Source of the DNA: Bacteroidota bacterium
GTDB taxonomy: Bacteria; Bacteroidota; JABWAT01
Direction: 5' to 3'
NCBI GenBank assembly: GCA_020161835.1
Contig: JAIUNL010000020.1
Coordinates: forward strand, 20,295-84,294
DNA: 64,000 bases
The notes below the pieces were generated by a model. The model did no database searches, was not told the DNA's origin, and was given only the letters and a program-made list of their open reading frames with translations. A program made the translations under genes and the position numbers. This document shows positions 26,887 through 35,726 of the stretch, in pieces (position 1 is the first letter of the stretch; each line of letters starts with the position of its first letter).

Positions 26887-26895
26887 TATAACGAC

Positions 26896-26938
26896 GCATT
26901 TAGTTTGAGAATTTAATGCATTTAGTTTGAGAATTTTT
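26896..26938. repeat. Transposase-binding sites at the phage right end (R1, R2)
   Basis: Two direct copies of GCATTTAGTTTGAGAATTT start at 26,896 and 26,918, exactly 22 bp apart. The 24 bases 26,915-26,938 are a perfect inverted match to 63,755-63,778 at the other end. In Mu, MuA sites R1 and R2 are 22-bp units side by side at the right end, which this copies. Confidence 0.85.
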
Positions 26939-27025
26939 GCACCATTCAAAACCGCTGAATTTGAAGCTTTTTAATAGTGGTTCAAAGATAGTTAAATCGG
27001 GGTTAAATTAGCTAATATTTTTAGG

Positions 27026-28402
27026 TTAAGCAGACGCAGTATAAGTGTACATATCAAACTCGTCTAATAGAGTTCCAAAGTTTCTTTTTAGACTATATAT
27101 TTTCCCAGTCAGATATTCAGCTGTACCACCAGGATTCAAATCAAACCAGATTTTCCCTGCAAAATTTACTTTGGGAGAATTTGCAAAGGTTGGCGTTTTC
27201 AAACCCATTGTTTTCCGTTGCCGAAATGCCATTACTGTTGGGTCATAAGCATAGAGCAAATTCAAAAGTGCTTCACCATTTGTACTATATCCATTAACAG
27301 TCACAATCTTGTACAAATTGATTGCGCCACCAATAGGATCGTCGGCAAACATTCCGATTGCAGGACTAAACGAGCTCCCTGTTAAATCGTTGTAAATTCG
27401 GGTGATCATCTGCTTGGTATTTTTCGTATCAACTGGTGCATTATTATCGTAGTAAACAGTCCCGAACGAATTGTGCACAAATTTAGGTGTCGCTGACTGG
27501 TCTTTTAAACTGACCACAACCCCCTGTGAATTAAAGTGTAACGGATCTTCGTTGATCGATTCCCCAGCCCGAGCAACATAAACTTCCTCAGTTGCGTAAC
27601 CAACATAAGCTTGATAAAATGCAAGTCGGTTAAGTCCGTTCCACTGTATATTCATTCCGAAACCGATTTGTAAATCTTTCAAAACATCGGCACCGGTTTT
27701 ATGCAGCGCGTTAGATGAACTTGTGCCATTTAAAAAAATATCACCAGGAAGGTAAATATTATCAATTCCGTGGACAGTGGCAGAATTTGAACAAACGAAT
27801 GCCATCCAGTGTCGTTTAGAAAAACTAACTGATCCGAAATCAGAATCAACACTACCAGAACATATCGCCTCAACATATTGCCGGACTGTTTTATAAACAC
27901 CAGTCTGAAATATAGTTGTCCAGGCTGAATTTCTGGATGTTCCGGCTGAATTCCATTGTTTTAAGTTTTCAGCTTCAGTAATCCCGTTATAAAATGTAAA
28001 CTTAACCTGCTGTGTGCCATTATTATTTATTGTCCGACTAATTTGATCGGCTCTATGCTTATAATACCAGGTTGTACCGGAAGAAATTTCCTTAACTTCA
28101 AGAAAAAAACCAGCCTTCGTATGTGAAGTATACGATGTTCCATAATCATTATTCTGAACCATGTTATAGAGGGAAAAGGAAGAAAGAATTGGCTGGGTAA
28201 TTGAGACTTCTACGGTCTCTGGTCTGAGACCAAACTCGAACGGATCAAGCTCACTCGTCAGGATCGGATTATAATCAATAGTTCCCAAAGGCTCGTCTAA
28301 AACATCAGCCCCAACCGCAGTAATAAACTGAAATACTGTCAGTTCCCAATAATTATTATTTAGGGAGGCAACTACACGAATATATTTTCCACCAAATGAC
28401 AT
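27026..28402 (-). CDS. Tail-tip or distal tail structural protein
   Basis: This 458-residue protein begins directly at the tape-measure stop and is the last gene before the phage right end. It is beta-rich, with no signal peptide, and has segments such as FEFGLRPETVEVSITQP and ADQISRTINNNGTQQ that resemble distal-tail or hub proteins of siphoviruses. I do not recognise an exact family. Its position after the tape measure is the place of the distal tail protein or hub in many tailed phages. It is the only tail gene after the tape measure, so the tail tip must be simple. Confidence 0.65.
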   Translation of the reverse strand: MSFGGKYIRVVASLNNNYWELTVFQFITAVGADVLDEPLGTIDYNPILTSELDPFEFGLRPETVEVSITQPILSSFSLYNMVQNNDYGTSYTSHTKAGFFLEVKEISSGTTWYYKHRADQISRTINNNGTQQVKFTFYNGITEAENLKQWNSAGTSRNSAWTTIFQTGVYKTVRQYVEAICSGSVDSDFGSVSFSKRHWMAFVCSNSATVHGIDNIYLPGDIFLNGTSSSNALHKTGADVLKDLQIGFGMNIQWNGLNRLAFYQAYVGYATEEVYVARAGESINEDPLHFNSQGVVVSLKDQSATPKFVHNSFGTVYYDNNAPVDTKNTKQMITRIYNDLTGSSFSPAIGMFADDPIGGAINLYKIVTVNGYSTNGEALLNLLYAYDPTVMAFRQRKTMGLKTPTFANSPKVNFAGKIWFDLNPGGTAEYLTGKIYSLKRNFGTLLDEFDMYTYTASA

Positions 28403-31044
28403 TATGACCTCAAAACATCACGTTTAGCTATTCCAAGATCATTGGCATCCGCAAGTTTTCTGGCATCTACATCAATAACGGGTTTAAGTGTTACTCTACC
28501 CATCACCTCTGAAAATCGGTCGTAATCAATAACTGGAGCCTGCTGTATATAACTATGCATTTGTTGAGCTTCTAAAATAGGGGAGATTTGACGGTTAATT
28601 TGGGAAAAATCTATTTCACTTATTACCCTTGGGATTAGAATATTTTTTGCTACATCAACATAGGTTTGTTCGGGTGAAATCACTTCCCTCTGTTCACCCT
28701 CTCCAATTAGTGCATAAGTAGGCCGGTCAACAATTCCGCCTTCTGCAAATCCGACAGCCTTAATACTGGCCTTTGCCAAAGCAACTATAGCAACACTTGA
28801 AGCAGCTGCCAAAACTGGTCCTAATAATGGACCAAATGAAGTAATATACCATGTCCAAATTGAAGCAACCATAGCAGCCATTTTTTTGGCGATTATAATG
28901 GCTACTTCCCATGAGGTAATAGCAACCCGTGCAATTGCGCCTTCAGTTGCTGCCGCTGTTTTTGTTTTTTCACCCAAAACATGAGCTATAACCATTTTCC
29001 CGGTTTCCTGGATAAATTCCAATTTCATACCCTGCCAGATGCGGTTCATTCGCTCTTTTCCGGTCACCGAGGTATCTAAAATATCCTGGCTAAAATTCAT
29101 CCAGAGGCCTTGCATTTCTTGAATGGTTTGTTCCCTTGAAGCTAATTCCTCATAATATTTTGTTAGGTGAAAATTAGTTAAATCACTGGCAAGTTGCTTT
29201 TCTTCGTCAGAACCGGATTTAGCGATTCTGAGCCGGTCTTCAGTTTGTTTGATTTTCTGATCAGTAGTAAGTTGCTCGAATGAAATTTGAGCATCTGCCT
29301 GAGATTTGGCAAGAGCAATATTTTTGGCAAAGCGCTGGTCATCACTCCGGTAATCGACGTTTTGACTTGATTTTGTCGAAATCCCGGAGGCGGCAAGGTC
29401 ATCAACTTGTGGGGTGGATATAGTTGATGGTAGGTCAGGTGAGGAAGTTTGCACCGTAGGCTTTGATTTTAGACCATTCAGTGCCTGGTATGCCTTAATT
29501 TTATCCTGAAGGACTGTAAGTTCCTCTTTTGCAACCTTTAACCGGGCATTATCCCCGTCGAGAATTGCCTGATTAACTTCTTTCTCTTTCTGGGTTTCAA
29601 GGGAAAGAGCTTTAAAGTAATTGAACTTTTCTTCAGTAGATTTTTTCTCAGCCTCAGCCTCAACAATTACTTCATCTTTGACTGCCAGGTGTGCAAGTTT
29701 TATCCTTAATATGATTTTTTCTTTTTCAGCAAGAATTTTATTCTGTTCGCGCTGAAGGTCAAGTTCATTGCCTTTTCCACTAAGAATAGCGGCTCTATTA
29801 ACCGAAAGACTGGCATTAACATCATTAAGTTCACTCTGGAGCTTTTCAGCGCGAAGTGTTTTTACCTCTGATACATGCCGTTTTACTGCTTCCGTTGCCT
29901 CATCAGTGTTTGATCTTAATATACCCCAAACTGTGGCGATTGCTGTAATTCCTATTACAGCCCAACCTATTGGACCAAGTGAAGCGAAAAAGCCGGTGAC
30001 GGCAGAGGTTGCAAGCCGGATTGCGGCGGTAAGGCCGCCAGTACTGACGGCAGTGGCGGCGTTTGCAATGGCCATTCTTCCGGTTGTCATTATCCAGGCA
30101 TTGCCTTCGGTGATCATAGCAGAAAGACCGGTGACTCTCATAGTTACGAAGGCAGCGGTTAATAAACCAACAGTCCCAAGTACTCCAACAAGTGCCGGAT
30201 TCATTGCATTCAGCCCGGAGGTGACATCGCCGGCTACGGTGACAAATCCGCTGACAACAGGCATCATGGACTGACCGATAGTAGCCGAAATCTGCCCAAT
30301 GGCATCAGAAACTGTTGACATCTGTCCTGCTAAAGTTTGGGACTGTTTTTCCATCATCCCGAAAAATCTGCCGCCTTCAGAGGTTGCTGAAACCATTGAA
30401 GCCTTGACCATGTCGTAAGAGATAGCTCCGGATTCCATCTGTTTTTTCAAGTCAGCCATTGACTGGCCTGTGGTTCGGGAAATCTCCTGAAGTGGATTAA
30501 ATCCGGCATTGATCAGCTGAAGCAAATCCTGTCCCTGAAGCTTGCCGGCAGATGAAACCTGACCCATGACCAGGGCAAGTTGCTGAAGCTTCTGAGCATT
30601 CCCACCAGAGATATCACCCAACTGATCAATGATCGGGTAAGCATCCTCGATCGTGATTCCAAAGTTCAGAAGTAATTGAGTGGCTGATTGTAAATCGGTA
30701 AATTCAAAGGGAGTGGAATTGGCTTTTTGTTTGAGGGTTTGAATAGCCTGGTCAGCAGCTTCAACGGAACCGAGCATAACTTCAAAAGATGTCTTGGCTT
30801 GTTCGAGATCAGCCGCGGTTTGAATAGGTTGTGAGAAGATCGAAAAAACCTTTTTAGCCAGCTCCAGACCCTGGTTAATTTCGGTGAGCGGATTAACCAT
30901 TTTCTGAAGACCTTCGTCTCCGTCTTCACCGGCTTTTTTTGCAGATCCGCCAAGTTTCTTCAGCTGTTCATCAGTGAGCTGAATTTCTGCACGACCTTCT
31001 TTTCCATCAACCAGAATTTTGATTTCTACAACGTTTCCGGCCAT
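28402..31044 (-). CDS. Tape measure protein
   Basis: The 880-residue protein has a typical N-terminal tape-measure domain: DLEQAKTSFEVMLGS, the TPFEFTDLQSATQLLLNFG block, LINAGFNPLQEISRTTG, and MVSATSEGGRFFGMMEKQSQTLAGQMSTVSD. Hydrophobic helices follow at about 280-375 (SAVTGFFASLGPIGWAVIGI), then a coiled coil, then membrane-like helices near 700-780. It sets tail length and is ejected with DNA. By the usual ratio, 880 residues suggests a tail of roughly 130 nm, which is an inference. It overlaps the next gene at the stop. Confidence 0.93.
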   Translation of the reverse strand: MAGNVVEIKILVDGKEGRAEIQLTDEQLKKLGGSAKKAGEDGDEGLQKMVNPLTEINQGLELAKKVFSIFSQPIQTAADLEQAKTSFEVMLGSVEAADQAIQTLKQKANSTPFEFTDLQSATQLLLNFGITIEDAYPIIDQLGDISGGNAQKLQQLALVMGQVSSAGKLQGQDLLQLINAGFNPLQEISRTTGQSMADLKKQMESGAISYDMVKASMVSATSEGGRFFGMMEKQSQTLAGQMSTVSDAIGQISATIGQSMMPVVSGFVTVAGDVTSGLNAMNPALVGVLGTVGLLTAAFVTMRVTGLSAMITEGNAWIMTTGRMAIANAATAVSTGGLTAAIRLATSAVTGFFASLGPIGWAVIGITAIATVWGILRSNTDEATEAVKRHVSEVKTLRAEKLQSELNDVNASLSVNRAAILSGKGNELDLQREQNKILAEKEKIILRIKLAHLAVKDEVIVEAEAEKKSTEEKFNYFKALSLETQKEKEVNQAILDGDNARLKVAKEELTVLQDKIKAYQALNGLKSKPTVQTSSPDLPSTISTPQVDDLAASGISTKSSQNVDYRSDDQRFAKNIALAKSQADAQISFEQLTTDQKIKQTEDRLRIAKSGSDEEKQLASDLTNFHLTKYYEELASREQTIQEMQGLWMNFSQDILDTSVTGKERMNRIWQGMKLEFIQETGKMVIAHVLGEKTKTAAATEGAIARVAITSWEVAIIIAKKMAAMVASIWTWYITSFGPLLGPVLAAASSVAIVALAKASIKAVGFAEGGIVDRPTYALIGEGEQREVISPEQTYVDVAKNILIPRVISEIDFSQINRQISPILEAQQMHSYIQQAPVIDYDRFSEVMGRVTLKPVIDVDARKLADANDLGIAKRDVLRS

Positions 31045-31046
31045 GG

Positions 31047-31253
31047 TTACTCCTGTCCGATCGGCTTAATTTCAACAGCCACAGCAAGCTTTTCAATTAC
31101 TGAAATAAAGGCATCCCATTCAGCCGGATCGGTAACCTGAAGAAGCTCAACAACCTGTCCGTTTGCAGTTTTTGTAACTGTTCTGGAATCAGTATCAACG
31201 GTGATTCCCATCGTCAGATCAGCAACCTTCATTTCAATTTCAAACTTTTTCAT
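31047..31253 (-). CDS. Small tail-region protein
   Basis: This 68-residue acidic protein starts at 31,253. Its ATG overlaps the TGA of the frameshifted chaperone product (ATGA). It lies between the chaperone and the tape measure. No family is recognised. The sequence is a small mixed beta-alpha domain and might assist tape-measure folding. Confidence 0.65.
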   Translation of the reverse strand: MKKFEIEMKVADLTMGITVDTDSRTVTKTANGQVVELLQVTDPAEWDAFISVIEKLAVAVEIKPIGQE

Positions 31254-31773
31254 TTGGAGTCTACTTTGTCAACGTAATAAGCTGTTCGTGAAACCTTCGA
31301 TACATAAGCCCGGCCAATTTGTGACCAGGTACAGGTTTCTTCTATATCCCGGACCCGTACCGGATCGTCACCGGCAACCGTATAAATCAGGTCAGTTAGG
31401 CCTTGTTCTTGTCTCCACTCAATTGACCAGGGTTCGGGGTGGACACTGCTGTCCGGATCTCGTCTTGACTCAATTCGTTTAATAAAATCAATGCACTGGC
31501 TAATTTCGGATTGAACGATAAAAAAAAATCCAGCAGGATTCCCCGGATTTCCTTCATATCAATATCTAAAACCCAGTCTGGCTCTTCCGTTGTTGATTTC
31601 GGATTGACACGCTCGACAATTGTTTTTGCGAGGATAGCCATGGGTGCATAATCACCTTTCATTGCCTGGTTATCAACAATCTCATATTCCTTCTGAAAAT
31701 CGGCGGCACGCTTAGCTGAGCATGGCCGTAACTTATATTCAACACCGTCGAACTTGTATATTTTTTGGCTCAT
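31250..31773 (-). CDS. Tail assembly chaperone, long form made by -1 frameshift (G/GT type)
   Basis: The zero frame (31,773-31,396, 125 residues) holds the short product, MSQKIYKFDGVEYKL onward. At 31,528-31,519 the minus strand reads nine T then A. In the zero frame this is T-TTT-TTA, a classical slippery heptamer. Slipping back one base opens a second frame that runs without stop to the TGA at 31,252-31,250, giving a protein of about 174 residues ending AYYVDKVDSK. This tail includes SIEWRQEQGLTDLIYTV, which has the look of a GT-type T domain. Position just before the tape measure is where lambda G/GT and similar pairs lie. Short and long forms wrap the tape measure in the known systems. 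Confidence 0.82.
31519..31528 (-). promoter_or_regulatory. Slippery site for programmed -1 frameshift
   Basis: Nine T followed by A on the minus strand, in frame as T-TTT-TTA. The reading frame entered after a -1 slip stays open for 89 codons. Confidence 0.75.
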
Positions 31774-31782
31774 TTTAAATCC

Positions 31783-32670
31783 TTAAAAATCAATAAATTT
31801 TGGAAGGCCAGCCCACCCATAGGCTAAAACAATATTATCAAACTCATTGACTGAATTGGTTTCATCTGCAACAATTGAGAGTTTGAAATACCGGGTTGAG
31901 GCGCTTGTAAACATGTAAGTGCCGGTTAAACGGCCCATTATAAATGCACCATTTCCAACTAAAAAGGTTTCAGTTGATACATCAGACCCATTGTATCCGG
32001 TTAATCTTATTCCGGGGTTACCATCAGAATTATTCGCACCGGCATAAGTATCAAAGGCAACCTGAACTACCATTCCAGCTTTAATTGGAAACCGTTTATT
32101 AACCTCAGCTTTGTGGTATATTAAACCATCTGTTGCCGTTTTAGTGATTTTATAAACGGGGCTTGAACCAAGGGTGAAGGAACCATTTTTTGAAGTAGAA
32201 GTAAAGGTGAGGCCAGATTCAATTGTGATTCCGGTTAAGGTTGCACCATTGGCTATTTCCGTGGATAGGAGATTTTTCCGGGTGATAATATTAAGATTTG
32301 CCCCGGTTTTCTTTGCCTGGATTTCGAGCCCATCCACATTCCCAAACTTAAATACCCGCTTCCGGGATGTGCGAATAGTTGCGGAGTCTTCCCAAATAAC
32401 AGATCCGTCAATTCCAAAGAGATAGATAAATAAAGGAGTATTAGCTAAGTCCCAGGTTTCTAATTGTAGAAATTGATCGGTATCACCAACGACAACTTTT
32501 AAAGAGTGTTTTTTTACAGTGTTGAAGTACTGGTCATCCCATAGCTGTGGCCCGTCAGTTGGCTTTGAGTATTCTCCCTCAGTTAGTATTTCTTCCAGCC
32601 AGACCGGTGAGGCAAAGCTCGTATCTGAGGCGGCGACAATGCAGATATATTCGGTGCCGGTAAGGAGCAT
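31783..32670 (-). CDS. Tail-associated protein with binding-module fold, paralogue of the 34,293 gene
   Basis: The 295-residue protein has two parts. The first (1-130) is short beta strands (YICIVAASDTSFASPVWLEE). The second (140-295) resembles a jelly-roll carbohydrate-binding module (TFTSTSKNGSFTLGSSPVYKIT, ..., EFDNIVLAYGW). The protein at 34,293-35,195 has the same layout and matching motifs. It may be a virion adhesin or decoration protein that touches host surface sugars. No enzyme motif is visible. Confidence 0.65.
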   Translation of the reverse strand: MLLTGTEYICIVAASDTSFASPVWLEEILTEGEYSKPTDGPQLWDDQYFNTVKKHSLKVVVGDTDQFLQLETWDLANTPLFIYLFGIDGSVIWEDSATIRTSRKRVFKFGNVDGLEIQAKKTGANLNIITRKNLLSTEIANGATLTGITIESGLTFTSTSKNGSFTLGSSPVYKITKTATDGLIYHKAEVNKRFPIKAGMVVQVAFDTYAGANNSDGNPGIRLTGYNGSDVSTETFLVGNGAFIMGRLTGTYMFTSASTRYFKLSIVADETNSVNEFDNIVLAYGWAGLPKFIDF

Positions 32671-32979
32671 TTAAGAGTTCCACCAGATTTTAAATTTATC
32701 CCAGAACGATTGTTTTTCGGGTTCAGTAATTTGACCATCATTATTCGAATCAGGGGTAACAATAGTCCCAAGCTCATCATATACTGGAAAATCAGATTCA
32801 GATAGGGCAACAACCGGAAAGGCATTTCCGACAAATAATTCGGGGAATTCGGTAACGGAGTTCACGGAGCAAACCCACCGTCCATGAATATCCTGGACGG
32901 CGTTAAATTGGTTTACGCCAATTATAAACCCTTGATATTGATCGATAAACAGTTGTGTGAGAATAAAATAAAAGTTCAC
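32671..32979 (-). CDS. Small tail-region protein with EF-hand-like loop
   Basis: This 102-residue protein contains a near-canonical calcium loop, DSNNDGQITEPE, with ligands at positions 1, 3, 5 and 12, Gly at 6 and Ile at 8. The C terminus is aromatic (FKIWWNS). Family unknown. Its stop is directly followed by the paralogue gene at 32,670, and its start overlaps the previous stop by 4 bases. Confidence 0.6.
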   Translation of the reverse strand: MNFYFILTQLFIDQYQGFIIGVNQFNAVQDIHGRWVCSVNSVTEFPELFVGNAFPVVALSESDFPVYDELGTIVTPDSNNDGQITEPEKQSFWDKFKIWWNS

Positions 32980-33770
32980 ACTTGTCTTTTTAATGAGGTT
33001 TGAAACGTTTGTACAATAGTGTAGAATGTGTTGAATTCTGCATTTGTCAATGCTCTCGATTTATAACTTAATGACATATTAAACGGTGCTCTTGTTGATC
33101 TGTTTGAATGTCTATAATCGTAGGTTATTGGTAAATTGTTCAAACTATCAGTCTTAACTTGAATAGTTCCACTATTGCGTTTAAAATTTGATTGAGTGTT
33201 GTTATTGCGGAATATTGACACCAAACCAGTATTAAACCACCCAGAAAGAGGTGCGTTTGCTGTTCCGTATAGCTTAATGTAAGCATCAGTAAGCCACATG
33301 CGCCCGTTGTCACCATCGATGTAGTACCCAATCGGAGCATTTCTCGTGTACACACCAAAGCAAACATTTTGATTGTCTGGGTGTACGTGCGTTACAGCAG
33401 AACTTTGTGTTGTTCCATTAAACAGTACCCCTGTTCCGTTATGGGTTGGCGATCCGACAAATGACATTGTCTGTAAAGCCGGGTTGATAAGATTCTTAGA
33501 ATGGGCAGTTGAATTACCTCCAATAATTGGATGTAAAGCATAGAATGCAGTCCATAAACTATTTGTTTTTAAATCTAAAACCAGTTGATTTAAAGCATTA
33601 CAGATTTCAAGGCCGGTGATCTCCTGAGCAGCACCTGAATACAGGATTGTGGTATCGGCCGGAATTCCGGCGGCGGAAATAAAAACAAGGGCATCCGGAT
33701 CCCAAGAGACCGTTTGCCTTTGTCTGTAACTCCACGGCCGATTGACTGAAGGGATTAACCGTTGTCTCAT
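32976..33770 (-). CDS. Tail fibre or adhesin-like structural protein
   Basis: The protein has 264 residues. The start of the domain, DPDALVFISAAGI, then LVLDLKTNSLWTAFYALHPIIGG and NPALQTMSFVGSPTHNGTGVLFNG, resembles a domain common in structural proteins of Bacteroidota phages, where it precedes a lectin-like (LamG/concanavalin-type) fold. The later SLSYKSRALTNAEFNTFYTIVQTF is the usual end of such a fold. A role in host attachment is likely from family and place, but not shown. Confidence 0.65.
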   Translation of the reverse strand: MRQRLIPSVNRPWSYRQRQTVSWDPDALVFISAAGIPADTTILYSGAAQEITGLEICNALNQLVLDLKTNSLWTAFYALHPIIGGNSTAHSKNLINPALQTMSFVGSPTHNGTGVLFNGTTQSSAVTHVHPDNQNVCFGVYTRNAPIGYYIDGDNGRMWLTDAYIKLYGTANAPLSGWFNTGLVSIFRNNNTQSNFKRNSGTIQVKTDSLNNLPITYDYRHSNRSTRAPFNMSLSYKSRALTNAEFNTFYTIVQTFQTSLKRQV

Positions 33771-34081
33771 AACCAGAGAACACGGCAGTACTGGGCTGCA
33801 GCAGAAACAGTTTGCTTAATATGAAGATACAGGACTCCATTATTTGCCTGAGCTAGTCGGTTGGGTATCCGGATTGGGTCAATTGATTTCGGCTGAATGC
33901 GAATTGAGTTTGTGAAATCGGTACCGTCAGAATCCTGATCATCAAAGGCAATATTGATTTCACAATCTGAGTCAAGTACAACATATCCCGTATTTACTGG
34001 CACGAGAAGTATTCCCTCAGCAAATGTTGAAATATTTTGCTTTGTGGCTTCAGTCCAATTCATATCGATGTGGGACATCAT
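33767..34081 (-). CDS. Small virion-associated protein
   Basis: This 104-residue beta-rich protein (GILLVPVNTGYVVLDSDCEINIAFDD, ending AQYCRVLWL) has no known family that I recognise. It overlaps the next gene by 4 bases and sits within the adhesin block. Confidence 0.6.
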   Translation of the reverse strand: MMSHIDMNWTEATKQNISTFAEGILLVPVNTGYVVLDSDCEINIAFDDQDSDGTDFTNSIRIQPKSIDPIRIPNRLAQANNGVLYLHIKQTVSAAAQYCRVLWL

Positions 34082-34291
34082 TTACTCCGTTACCGTAGTT
34101 AAAATTTCATCGTTTACAAATTGTGGAATTACATCTGCCGGCAGATACTTTCCTTTTTCAAAGTATTCGCCTTCCTGATATTGCTCCCCGGCTGAAACGT
34201 CGATTGTTTTTGTTTGCTGGTTACTATTATCCACTTCAGTGTAAATGAAGTCACGGAGGACGGAATATTTTGGTTTTTGAGTTTTAGCCAT
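34082..34291 (-). CDS. Small structural-region protein
   Basis: The start is set at 34,291 (MAKTQKPKYSVL), because longer readings overlap the upstream gene. The protein has 69 residues, is acidic, and includes GEQYQEGEYFEKGKYLPADVI. Its layout resembles the 38,545 gene (MAKTTARKYRVI..., EYEVGDTIELTDKEA), so both may belong to one small head-tail-type family. Confidence 0.6.
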   Translation of the reverse strand: MAKTQKPKYSVLRDFIYTEVDNSNQQTKTIDVSAGEQYQEGEYFEKGKYLPADVIPQFVNDEILTTVTE

Positions 34292-34292
34292 A

Positions 34293-35195
34293 TCAACCTT
34301 CATTAAAAGATGTTGGTACAATTTCGCCGTAAACCAGCATCAAGTCATCAAATTCACCAGTTGCAGTTCCGCCAGTGTTATTGACTTCAAGATGAAGAGC
34401 TGCATGCCGGCTTAGATCATTTGAAATGGTAATTGTGCCAGATAGAGTTCTTTCTCCAGCGTTCGAATCGGAAATAACCAGTAATTCCGTTTGAGTCGGA
34501 ACTGAGTCAAAAACCTTTAACCCAATTTTGCGGTTAAAAGAACTTGCCTGGTTATATAGGTAAGTATTTCCCAAAACTGAAAATTTCATTCCCGTTTTTA
34601 CCGGAATTTTGAAACCACCCGAAGAGGATCTTGTAAATACTGCAGCAAGTGCCGGCGTCGCCTGTGTCAGTTTAAAAATCGGTTCATTGCCCAAACTAAA
34701 ACCAACGTTTTTTGAAGTTGAGGAAAATGTACCGTTTGTTGGTGTACCAAACCATGATGTAGAAGTGCCCCTGGAAAGAGATGGAGATAACAGATTTATA
34801 CCGTTACGTATATCCCTTATCCCAGCCTCACTCATTTTTAGTGAGTACACCAGTGGACTGCCGTCACCTGAATCTGGCTCACTTGACATTATAAACGTCG
34901 AGCCTACATTCCAAATCAATGAACCATTATAGCCAAAGCAGAAGACTTTCACCTTGGTTCCAGCTTCATACCAGGTACGGAGTTGTGCCATCCCAGAAGC
35001 ATCCATGAATTTCAATTCTAATTCATGCATTGTGGAAACAATCGCCTTTTCACCATTAAGAAGATCCTTCGAAGGATTACTTTTAGTGTAACCCTTCGAA
35101 TCCTTTAAAACAAGGTCAATCCAGATTGGAGTTGCACAATACTGGTCCGATTCGGCAACAACACAGACCAGATCGTATTTCGATTGGGTTACCAT
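34293..35195 (-). CDS. Tail-associated protein with binding-module fold, paralogue of the 31,783 gene
   Basis: The 300-residue protein shares its plan with the 31,783-32,670 protein: LVCVVAESDQYCATPIWIDLVL near the N terminus, TFSSTSKNVGFSLGNEPIFKLT in the middle, and EFDDLMLVYGEIVPTSF at the end. The C-terminal half has a jelly-roll look typical of sugar-binding modules. Function is inferred from context as virion adhesin or tail decoration. It follows the tail-tube candidate by 3 bases. Confidence 0.65.
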   Translation of the reverse strand: MVTQSKYDLVCVVAESDQYCATPIWIDLVLKDSKGYTKSNPSKDLLNGEKAIVSTMHELELKFMDASGMAQLRTWYEAGTKVKVFCFGYNGSLIWNVGSTFIMSSEPDSGDGSPLVYSLKMSEAGIRDIRNGINLLSPSLSRGTSTSWFGTPTNGTFSSTSKNVGFSLGNEPIFKLTQATPALAAVFTRSSSGGFKIPVKTGMKFSVLGNTYLYNQASSFNRKIGLKVFDSVPTQTELLVISDSNAGERTLSGTITISNDLSRHAALHLEVNNTGGTATGEFDDLMLVYGEIVPTSFNEG

Positions 35196-35198
35196 GGG

Positions 35199-35651
35199 TT
35201 ATGCCTCAGTGATCAGAGCGGCACGTGTTGGGGCATCCTTATCAGCTGATAAGGTGTAAACCTTTGCGCCATCCTTCGGTTCCCAGGTTAGGCGGATAAG
35301 AGTTCCTGCAGTACCACCCCAAACATCAGTTGAAGCATCATCATAGGTGGCCTTGATCTGACAGCGAACACCGTTATTCATATCGGTCAGAATATTTGCC
35401 TCAGTAGCACCGGCAGAAAGCTGGCATTCAGTGAATTTGAAGTCAACATTTCCCTGGCCGTTCTTCCATTGCTTTTCACCGGAACTTAGATCAAAGGTGC
35501 CTTCCTTAAAAGTGATTCCCTTTGAATCTTTCAGAATTGACCCGGCGCCGATTTCAAGGTTGGCGGTGCCAAAGGCAGCGGCACCAATTGCACCGGCAAT
35601 AACATTTCTGATTTCGAGTTTAATTACCCGTTTTGATTTTGGCTGTGCCAT
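35199..35651 (-). CDS. Major tail tube protein candidate
   Basis: This 150-residue beta-rich protein (ANLEIGAGSILKDSKGITFKEGTFDLSS) has the size and place of a siphovirus tail tube protein, after head completion genes and before tape measure. It lacks signal or membrane segments. The assignment rests on position and composition, not on a recognised motif, so a tail-terminator or decoration role remains possible. Confidence 0.5.
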   Translation of the reverse strand: MAQPKSKRVIKLEIRNVIAGAIGAAAFGTANLEIGAGSILKDSKGITFKEGTFDLSSGEKQWKNGQGNVDFKFTECQLSAGATEANILTDMNNGVRCQIKATYDDASTDVWGGTAGTLIRLTWEPKDGAKVYTLSADKDAPTRAALITEA

Positions 35652-35726
35652 TTTTCAATTTTCCCGTTTTAGTTTTGAACGAAAGCCCTGTTTCCAGGGC
35701 TGTTTAAATCTCGATTGAAGGGTAGT

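Noticed and set aside
31519..31528. Nine-base A run as a simple sequencing error that breaks one gene
   Set aside because: The site is in frame as T-TTT-TTA, lies exactly where tail-chaperone frameshifts occur, and the shifted frame ends in a tidy ATGA junction. Error remains possible but is less likely.
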